From an uncultured Actinomycetes bacterium (GTDB lineage: Bacteria; Actinomycetota; Actinomycetes; Nanopelagicales; Nanopelagicaceae), in assembly GCA_903932885.1 (NCBI GenBank), contig CAIZHT010000223.1:1-5241 (forward strand): a stretch of DNA of 5,241 nt. Reading direction: 5' to 3'. Positions 1-4,643 of this stretch are shown here, piece by piece. The first letter of the stretch is position 1; each line of letters opens with the position of its first letter. Made by a program: the position numbers and the translations under genes. Below the pieces are notes generated by a model. The model saw only the letters and a list, made by a program, of their open reading frames with translations. It was not told the DNA's origin and searched no databases.

Positions 1-1039
1 CAATTTTTGTCACATTTTCCAAGGTGCTAAATGGCCAACGCAAAGGATTTGAAATAATTAAATCTCGCCGTATTCCAAGTGCTATGAATTGCGATGCAAG
101 AAAGATCGATTCGGGCGCGTTCACTTTTGGATCGCGCCAAGGAATAATTTCTGACATTGATCTTCTATCTAAGGAGAAAGTTGTTTTGTTGTACGCGGTA
201 TTACCACCCAAAACTATGAGATTTACACCATTAGCAATTGCTTCTTCAATGGAGGCGCGCATTTGAATTGTCCAATATTCACTGTGCCCACCAAAGAGCA
301 CTGCATTTGTATTTTTCAATAATTCTTTGTTGGTATCTAAGTCAAAATCTGTTGCATAACTAATATCGATTCCCAATTTTTCTGCAATTTTCAATAGTGG
401 CAATTCCATATATCTCACTTGTCCCGCGCCGTCGCCATCATAAGGACGATCAAAAGAAACCTCACTTGCTCGTGTTTCTTTTTTGGCATCTTCTCCCTTG
501 TAAAGTGACTTTCCGCCCCACTGGTTATAGGACTGCCATGTGAGTACAGAAGATACAAATGTAATTTCACTCGGTGCACTTGGGTTACTAATCACTAGCG
601 GCACAAAAGAAGAAATCTTTCCCGGAGAATCTAAACGAAATAGATACTGACCCGGAGGCGTTAGCTCACTTGGCGTAAATGACCAATCACCACGAATTAC
701 TTCTTTAGAAATAAGGCGAGCGCCTTTACCTTTGTAATTGCCAGTGCGAAAAATTGAGAGAGATGTCTTCTTCGGTGGATTAATAAGTATGAGTTCGGCA
801 GTTTGCCCACACCTGACACTGGTTGTTGAAAAATAACCTTCAATACGATCTGCCTTCTTGCGTCGAGAGAAATCTGCACTCATCTTTACGGGTAAGGATT
901 TTGACCAATCTTTAGCGCCGACCTTCTTATTTTCGCGCGCCACCCAGCCTGGCATTGAATCCCAATTACATGACTCTGTTGCCTGCGCATAACTAGGGAA
1001 TAGCCCTAGAAGCATCGTTAGAACAAGCAGGCGCTTCAT
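1..1039 (-). CDS. Secreted N,N-dimethylformamidase large-subunit-like protein (C-terminus outside window)
   Basis: The frame stays open from the ATG at 1039-1037 to the left edge, giving 346 residues with no stop; the C-terminus lies outside. Residues 1-20 form a signal peptide (MKR, then a Leu-rich core, ending AQA before TES), so the product is exported. Residues about 55-150 look like an all-beta N-terminal domain. From about residue 158 the pattern matches the C-terminal domain of the N,N-dimethylformamidase beta-subunit family: WQSYNQWGGKSLY (168-180), SFDRPYDGDGAG (195-206), SYATDFDLD (227-235) and GHSEYW (251-256). By motif and spacing I infer that Tyr132, Tyr171 and Glu254, with nearby His252, correspond to the two-Tyr/one-Glu iron site of the Paracoccus enzyme. 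Substrate is unknown; homologues are broadly distributed and amidase activity is not assured. It is transcribed divergently from the metal transporter. No Shine-Dalgarno precedes the ATG, and a -10-like TATGGT sits seven bases upstream, suggesting a leaderless message. Confidence 0.85.
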   Translation of the reverse strand, partial: MKRLLVLTMLLGLFPSYAQATESCNWDSMPGWVARENKKVGAKDWSKSLPVKMSADFSRRKKADRIEGYFSTTSVRCGQTAELILINPPKKTSLSIFRTGNYKGKGARLISKEVIRGDWSFTPSELTPPGQYLFRLDSPGKISSFVPLVISNPSAPSEITFVSSVLTWQSYNQWGGKSLYKGEDAKKETRASEVSFDRPYDGDGAGQVRYMELPLLKIAEKLGIDISYATDFDLDTNKELLKNTNAVLFGGHSEYWTIQMRASIEEAIANGVNLIVLGGNTAYNKTTFSLDRRSMSEIIPWRDPKVNAPESIFLASQFIALGIRRDLIISNPLRWPFSTLENVTKI

Positions 1040-1046
1040 GGGCCAG

Positions 1047-1052
1047 ACCATA
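1047..1052 (-). promoter_or_regulatory. Candidate -10 element of the dimethylformamidase-like gene
   Basis: On the minus strand TATGGT (TANNNT type) ends seven bases before the ATG at 1039. This places transcription initiation at or next to the A of the start codon, a leaderless arrangement common in actinobacteria. It would explain the missing ribosome binding site. No convincing -35 is seen (AGCGTC at the 17-bp spacing). This is inferred from pattern and spacing only. Confidence 0.4.
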
Positions 1053-1067
1053 CAGGCGTATTTCGAG

Positions 1068-1096
1068 TGGACGCTGAGGAATGGTTGGTTTACCCT
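1068..1096 (+). promoter_or_regulatory. Candidate promoter of the cbiM operon
   Basis: TGGACG (1068-1073, four of six matches to TTGACA) is followed after 17 bases by TACCCT (1091-1096, TANNNT type). Initiation would fall near 1103, inside the Nur-like operator that starts at 1102. A bound repressor would then block RNA polymerase. The -10 is weak, so the exact promoter is tentative; the overlap with the operator is the main argument for it. Confidence 0.35.
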
Positions 1097-1101
1097 TTTA
1101 C

Positions 1102-1118
1102 TTGCAAACAGTTTGCAT
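1102..1118 (+). promoter_or_regulatory. Nur-type (nickel-responsive Fur-family) operator
   Basis: The sequence TTGCAA-ACAGT-TTGCAT matches the Streptomyces Nur box consensus tTGCaa-N5-ttGCAA at 11 of 12 defined positions, and contains the perfect inverted repeat TGCAAAC-A-GTTTGCA (1103-1117). It lies 17 bases before the cbiM start, where a repressor would block transcription of the operon. Nur is a Fur-family protein that represses nickel uptake genes when nickel is abundant. The regulator gene is not in this window. A different Fur/Zur-family protein could use a related palindrome, but the half-site and spacing fit Nur best. Confidence 0.65.
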
Positions 1119-1120
1119 CT

Positions 1121-1128
1121 AGAGGGGG
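1121..1128 (+). promoter_or_regulatory. Ribosome binding site supporting the cbiM start at 1136
   Basis: The purine run AGAGGGGG ends seven bases before the ATG at 1136. It supports this start over the in-frame GTG at 1067, which has no such sequence and lies upstream of the operator and probable transcription start. Confidence 0.45.
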
Positions 1129-1135
1129 CGGGGCA

Positions 1136-1813
1136 ATGCATATTCCTGATGGCTTCATCGACATTCCCACCTCACTCGCCTTCGCTGGCCTTTCTGCCGC
1201 AGGCGTTGCGCTCTCACTCAAAGGGGCAAAATCTTCACTCGATGAAAAAACTGCCCCTCTTGCTGGTCTCACAGCGACATTTATATTTGCAGTCCAGATG
1301 CTCAACTTTCCAGTTGCTGCCGGAACGAGTGGTCATTTACTTGGTGGAGCGCTCGCCGCAGTTCTTGTTGGTCCGTGGGCTGCTTCGTTAGCACTCACCG
1401 TAGTTTTGCTCATGCAAGGGTTGCTCTTTGCTGATGGTGGATTGACTGCACTAGGGCTCAATATTTTTAACATGTCCTTTCTCGGAGTATGGGTCGGTTA
1501 TGCAATCTTTGTCATGGTCAAGAAAATTCTTCCAAAGAATAAGTCCTCGGTATCAGTAGCTGCTTTCCTTGCAGGCTTGATCTCTGTTCCTTGCGCAGCC
1601 GCGGGATTTGTTCTCCAGTTTGCAATTGGCGGAACCGCAACATTTTCGATTACTCAAGTATTTACAGCAATGCTTGGAACTCACATTCTGATTGGAATTG
1701 GTGAAGGGATTATTACGGCTCTCGCTGTAGGTGCAGTGATGGCAAGTCGTTCAGACCTTGTTTATGGATATCAAGGAACAAACCAAAAACTAGAAACAAG
1801 GATTCAAGAATGA
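1136..1813 (+). CDS. cbiM: ECF metal transporter substrate-specific subunit CbiM/NikM
   Basis: This is the membrane substrate-binding (S) component of a group I ECF importer for nickel or cobalt, 225 residues. The protein begins MHIPDGF, the family's diagnostic N-terminus. In the solved NikM structure the free N-terminus (Met1), His2 and His67 help coordinate the metal; here the conserved segment at 55-71 (MLNFPVAAGTSGHLLGG) places a histidine exactly at 67. Hydrophobic segments run through about 12-28, 43-60, 68-96, 103-128, 140-168 and 176-204, with GTHILIGIGEG at 181-191. An in-frame GTG at 1067 would add 23 residues, bury the metal-binding N-terminus and start before the operator, so ATG 1136 is chosen. 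It is the first gene of the operon, and its TGA overlaps the next start as ATGA. Nickel is preferred over cobalt because of the Nur-type box and the PDGLE partner; sequence alone does not settle the metal. Confidence 0.95.
   Translation: MHIPDGFIDIPTSLAFAGLSAAGVALSLKGAKSSLDEKTAPLAGLTATFIFAVQMLNFPVAAGTSGHLLGGALAAVLVGPWAASLALTVVLLMQGLLFADGGLTALGLNIFNMSFLGVWVGYAIFVMVKKILPKNKSSVSVAAFLAGLISVPCAAAGFVLQFAIGGTATFSITQVFTAMLGTHILIGIGEGIITALAVGAVMASRSDLVYGYQGTNQKLETRIQE
1798..1802 (+). promoter_or_regulatory. Ribosome binding site of the PDGLE gene
   Basis: AAGGA inside the end of cbiM lies seven bases before the ATG at 1810. Together with the ATGA overlap it indicates efficient coupled translation of the S component and its small partner. 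Confidence 0.55.
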
Positions 1814-2115
1814 AGAAACAAAATGTTTTCCTAATCGTTGGATTTGCGATATCCCTTCTACTTGCTGGAATTGTTTCAAATTACGCATCCTCAAGCCCTG
1901 ATGGATTAGAGAAAGTTGCTGGAGATATTGGTTTCCTCGACACCGCCAAGAAACACACAAATGCAGATAAGTTACTTGCTGACTATGGCGTCAAAGGAAT
2001 AGAGAATGATCGCCTTTCAACTGGAGCAGCTGGAGTAATTGGTGTCATCGCTACAGCTGGTATTTCTACTGGACTCTTCTTGGTCTTGCGACGCAAGAAT
2101 GGTGCAAGCAAATAA
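1810..2115 (+). CDS. PDGLE-domain small membrane subunit of the ECF metal transporter (NikN/CbiN-like)
   Basis: This 101-residue protein has two membrane helices (about 6-24 and 73-94) flanking an extracytoplasmic loop that opens with the PDGLE motif (30-34), followed by VAGDIGF and later YGVKGI (59-64). It ends in a positive RRK tail. PDGLE proteins act as the N component beside CbiM/NikM and are needed for metal loading or transport in characterised nickel and cobalt systems; the role here is inferred from family and position. The start overlaps the cbiM stop by four bases and has a good AAGGA site. PDGLE is typical of nickel-type systems and distinct from classical CbiN, which agrees with the upstream Nur-like box. 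The TAA stop (2113-2115) overlaps the presumed ancestral start of cbiQ. Confidence 0.92.
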   Translation: MKKQNVFLIVGFAISLLLAGIVSNYASSSPDGLEKVAGDIGFLDTAKKHTNADKLLADYGVKGIENDRLSTGAAGVIGVIATAGISTGLFLVLRRKNGASK

Positions 2116-2210
2116 ATACTTCAACTGCCGAAAAGATCCAGGTTCATTCTCATGGTCATCACCATGGCCATGATGTTGGTGAGCGGCTCTATATTCATCG
2201 CCACTCAGTT
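2112..2210 (+). other. In-frame N-terminal extension of cbiQ without a canonical start codon
   Basis: The cbiQ frame is open across these 33 codons and on back into cbiN. It reads NTSTAEKIQVHSHGHHHGHD, then VGERLYIHRHSVV, running directly into HSLPPHVKI. This resembles the His-rich N-terminus and the RLY-h-H-hS-hhH-LPPH-hK pattern of actinobacterial CbiQ proteins, so it is probably coding. No ATG, GTG or TTG occurs in frame. Codon 2112 is ATA, just where an ATGA overlap with the cbiN stop would be expected. Either ATA (or ATC 2136, ATT 2193) initiates, or the start was lost by a G-to-A change, or the read has an error. Full protein length from 2112 would be 271 residues. Confidence 0.6.
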
Positions 2211-2927
2211 GTGCACTCACTTCCACCGCATGTAAAAATCTGCACCGTTCTATTCTTTGTACTCGTCGTTGTTTCCACCCCAATTACATATTGGCCAGCA
2301 TTTGCAATCTTTTTTGCCTTAGTGATCACTTCGGCGCTAGCTGGAAAAATCTCGATTATTACTCTCTCAAAACGAGCACTTATTGAAGTGCCATTTATAT
2401 TTTTTGCAATCCTGATGCCCTTTTTTGGAACAGGCGAACGCTTTGAGTTAGGCCCTTTCAATCTTTACCGAGATGGGTTGCTCGCTGGCATAGCAATTGT
2501 CGCCAAAGGAACGTTAGGTGTTCTCAGCGCTGTCATTCTTTCAACAACAACTACTGCCCGTGAGATCTTGCGTGGACTAGAACGTTTGCGATTACCAACA
2601 ATTATGGTTCAGATTGCCTCCTTTATGTTGCGCTACGTCAATGTAATTAGTGATGAAATGGAAAGAATGGCAATTGCACGCCAGTCACGCGGTTTTGATG
2701 CCACAGGAATAAAGCATTGGAAAGTTATTGCGACATCTGCTGCAGCACTGTTTATTCGTTCATACGAACGTGGCGAGCGTGTGCATCTAGCAATGCTCTC
2801 TCGCGGTTTTGATGGAGAACTTCCTCATACTGAAGTGAAATCTGTCGGCGCTTCAGTATGGCTAAGAGCCTTTAGCATTCCCGCTGTGGCACTTCTTGTC
2901 TCGCTATTTTTCAGGATGAAGGGTTAG
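2211..2927 (+). CDS. cbiQ: ECF transporter transmembrane coupling subunit CbiQ (T component)
   Basis: CbiQ is the membrane scaffold that transmits ATP-driven movement of CbiO to the CbiM subunit. From the GTG at 2211 the protein has 238 residues, beginning MHSLPPHVKI. Hydrophobic helices lie at about 11-29, 30-49, 58-73, 88-112 and 218-235. The two conserved coupling motifs of T components, normally Ala-Arg-Gly, appear as ARQSRGF (156-162) and AMLSRGFDG (194-202), both with Ser in place of Ala. They sit on the long cytoplasmic helices that dock into the ATPase dimer. GTG 2211 is the first canonical start in the frame but has no Shine-Dalgarno, and homology indicates that translation begins upstream (see 2112-2210), so 2211 is a conservative boundary. 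The gene lies between the PDGLE gene and cbiO in the usual M-N-Q-O order. The family call is secure; the start is not. Confidence 0.92.
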   Translation: MHSLPPHVKICTVLFFVLVVVSTPITYWPAFAIFFALVITSALAGKISIITLSKRALIEVPFIFFAILMPFFGTGERFELGPFNLYRDGLLAGIAIVAKGTLGVLSAVILSTTTTAREILRGLERLRLPTIMVQIASFMLRYVNVISDEMERMAIARQSRGFDATGIKHWKVIATSAAALFIRSYERGERVHLAMLSRGFDGELPHTEVKSVGASVWLRAFSIPAVALLVSLFFRMKG

Positions 2928-2933
2928 AAGTAG

Positions 2934-3680
2934 ATGAATAATCACCCAAGTTTGTTAATCAATAATTTGGCTTTTGCATATCCCGATGGCAATCAAGCTC
3001 TCTACGGAGTTAACCTTCGTGTTGAAAAGGGAGAACGCGTGGCACTACTTGGGCCAAATGGTGCTGGTAAGACCACACTTGTTCTACACATGAATGGAAT
3101 TCACCAGACAATGCAGGGTGAAGTTTTCATTGCAGGCGAAAAGGTTGATTCAAAGAATAAGGAATCTATTCGCAATATTCGTTCGAAAGTCGGAATTGTT
3201 TTTCAAGACCCTGACGATCAATTATTCATGCCGACCGTTGGAGAAGATGTTGCTTTCGGTCCATACAACATGGGTATTCGCGGCGAAGCACTTGATGAAA
3301 CTGTTGACTATGCACTCAATTTGGTAGGAATGGCTGAGTACAAAGATCGCCCTCCACACCATCTCTCCTTTGGCCAACGCAGACGCGTTGCAGTTGCGAC
3401 AGTGCTTGCAATGAAGCCAGAAATCTTGGTGATGGATGAGCCATCATCGAATCTGGATCCAGCTAGTCGCAGAGAATTAGCAGACATTTTGCGCTCACTT
3501 GATGTCACAATCGTGATGGTGACGCATGACCTTCCATACGCCTATGAACTTTGCGAGAGAGCAGTGATTCTCTCCGGAGGAATAATTGTTGCCGACGATA
3601 AAACGGGATCAATACTAAAAAACAAAGAGTTACTCGCGCAGCATCGCCTTGAATTACCCGTTGGTTTTTCTCTTTCCTAG
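2934..3680 (+). CDS. cbiO: ECF transporter ATP-binding subunit CbiO
   Basis: This cytoplasmic ABC ATPase (248 residues) powers the importer, probably as a homodimer since only one ATPase gene is present. Walker A is GPNGAGKT (40-47); the Q-loop is FQDPDDQLF (90-98), the DP-DDQLF form typical of ECF ATPases; the signature is LSFGQRRR (144-151); Walker B is ILVMDEP (164-170) with catalytic Glu169; the D-loop is SSNLDP (171-176); and the switch histidine is His198 in VTHDL. The signature has Phe where many ABC proteins have Gly (LSGGQ), a variant I associate with actinobacterial CbiO. Six bases separate it from the cbiQ stop; AAGGG (2919-2923) or AGAAG (2926-2930) may serve as ribosome binding site. 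It is the last gene of the operon, and its last 27 bases overlap the end of the opposite-strand exporter gene. Confidence 0.96.
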   Translation: MNNHPSLLINNLAFAYPDGNQALYGVNLRVEKGERVALLGPNGAGKTTLVLHMNGIHQTMQGEVFIAGEKVDSKNKESIRNIRSKVGIVFQDPDDQLFMPTVGEDVAFGPYNMGIRGEALDETVDYALNLVGMAEYKDRPPHHLSFGQRRRVAVATVLAMKPEILVMDEPSSNLDPASRRELADILRSLDVTIVMVTHDLPYAYELCERAVILSGGIIVADDKTGSILKNKELLAQHRLELPVGFSLS

Positions 3681-4571
3681 AGAGATTCTTTCTTGTCCTA
3701 TTGCAGCACCTAGCAAGACGATGAGCGCGCCAACAGGTTCATGCCACGTTAGGCCTTCACCCAAGAAAATGATTCCAACTATGACTGCTACTAGCGGAGT
3801 TACATACGTTACAGAGCTAGCAATGGCACTACCTGCAGCTTCCATTATCTTAAAATTCCAAATATAGGCAAAGCCACTTCCGAAGACGCCAAGTGCAATC
3901 ATCGCAAGTACTGGCCCCGGGCGATACTCATCTTTTGCTATTCCATCCAATAAATAAAAAGGCAGAAGGGTTACTGCACCTAAGGAAACTTGTGTCGCCG
4001 CCATCGCTTCTGGTTTCAATTTATAAGGCAGGACGAACTTTCGAGTATATGGAAAAGAGAATCCATAGCAAGTAACAGCAAGTAATAATGCGAGCACAGC
4101 GCTTATTGGATTTGCTCCAAGTCCATTCCACGCTCCAAGAACCGTAAGTACTCCTAAAAAGCCGAGTAGTAGACCAATAATTTGAAAGCTCTTCAATTTT
4201 TCGCCGCGAAATACAATCATGATTGCAAGCAAAGTCATCAATGGTGTGACTGCATTTATTATTCCTGCAAGAATTGAAGTCACTTGTGTTTCGGCTTGAG
4301 CAAATAGGACGCCTGGAACAACATTGAGCAACATGGCAACAACCCACAGATGAGCCCAGACCTTTTTATCTGTAGGTAGCGAGATGTTCTTATAGCGAGC
4401 CCAAAAAACTAATGTGAGGGCACCTAATGAAACGCGCCCAAAAGCAACGCCTACTGGAGTCAGAAATTCCAAACCTAATTTTATGAAAATGAATGAGCAG
4501 CCCCAAACAATACCTAAGGCGATGTAGAGGCCAAGCCAGTTATTACTTTTCTTAGGTGAGGGTGATTGCAC
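3654..4571 (-). CDS. EamA/DMT-superfamily transporter (drug/metabolite exporter family)
   Basis: This is a 305-residue inner-membrane protein with two EamA repeats (about 12-145 and 155-292) and about ten helices, the normal size and layout for the family. Typical segments are WGCSFIFIK (23-31) in helix 1, FGRVSLGALTLVF (44-56), AGIINAVTPLMTLL (102-115) with FRGEKLKSFQIIG (121-133) closing repeat 1, and SSVTYVTPLVAVIVGIIFLG (252-271) with EGLTWHEPVGALIVLLGA (272-289) closing repeat 2. Members export amino acids, metabolites or drugs; nothing here identifies the substrate. The start is GTG at 4571, directly preceded in frame by TAA. No Shine-Dalgarno is visible; CATCAT at 4583-4578 could be a weak -10 for a leaderless message. 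The gene is read in the same direction as the upstream Ig-like gene (72-bp gap) and converges on cbiO with a 27-bp 3' overlap. A functional link to the metal transporter is not indicated. Confidence 0.93.
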   Translation of the reverse strand: MQSPSPKKSNNWLGLYIALGIVWGCSFIFIKLGLEFLTPVGVAFGRVSLGALTLVFWARYKNISLPTDKKVWAHLWVVAMLLNVVPGVLFAQAETQVTSILAGIINAVTPLMTLLAIMIVFRGEKLKSFQIIGLLLGFLGVLTVLGAWNGLGANPISAVLALLLAVTCYGFSFPYTRKFVLPYKLKPEAMAATQVSLGAVTLLPFYLLDGIAKDEYRPGPVLAMIALGVFGSGFAYIWNFKIMEAAGSAIASSVTYVTPLVAVIVGIIFLGEGLTWHEPVGALIVLLGAAIGQERISLGKRKTNG

Positions 4572-4579
4572 TTAGCAAT
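4565..4579. repeat. Short inverted repeat spanning the DMT transporter start
   Basis: ATTGC-ACTTA-GCAAT is a perfect 5-5-5 inverted repeat with the GTG start codon in its centre. It could be an operator or a small RNA hairpin over the start, but at this length it could also be chance. Confidence 0.25.
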
Positions 4580-4643
4580 GATGGCATAGGAATGAGCCTT
4601 GTAGGACAGTTTTTCAGGACTTAGAAAAGAATGGGGAATTCAG

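Noticed and set aside
24..266. 80-codon plus-strand frame
   Set aside because: It lies wholly antisense to the well-conserved dimethylformamidase-like coding region.
1040..1135. Cobalamin or NiCo riboswitch upstream of cbiM
   Set aside because: The space is only 96 bases, part of it upstream of the likely transcription start. No B12-box or NiCo-type helices are seen.
1038..1391. 117-codon plus-strand frame starting at the reverse of the leftward gene's ATG
   Set aside because: It overlaps most of the first part of cbiM in another frame, has no recognisable domain, and its product is compositionally odd. It is a shadow frame.
2107..2118. Programmed frameshift fusing the PDGLE protein to CbiQ
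   Set aside because: A -1 shift at AGC AAA TAA would join the frames, but there is no X-XXY-YYZ slippery heptamer and the Lys tRNA would re-pair poorly with CAA. A lost or non-standard start codon is simpler.
2152..2235. ATG-initiated short frame (MVITMAMM...) in the cbiN-cbiQ gap
   Set aside because: It is out of frame with cbiQ, while the cbiQ frame over the same bases gives the family-like His-rich N-terminus. The short product has no support.
3669..3685. Possible terminator hairpin TCTCT...AGAGA at the end of cbiO
   Set aside because: The stem is only five AT-rich pairs with a seven-base loop and no following T-run on the plus strand. It is too weak to call.
4572..4643. Terminator or strong promoter in the gap between the Ig-like gene and the exporter gene
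   Set aside because: No GC-rich inverted repeat followed by T residues and no clear -35/-10 pair were found in these 72 bases, so co-transcription cannot be decided.
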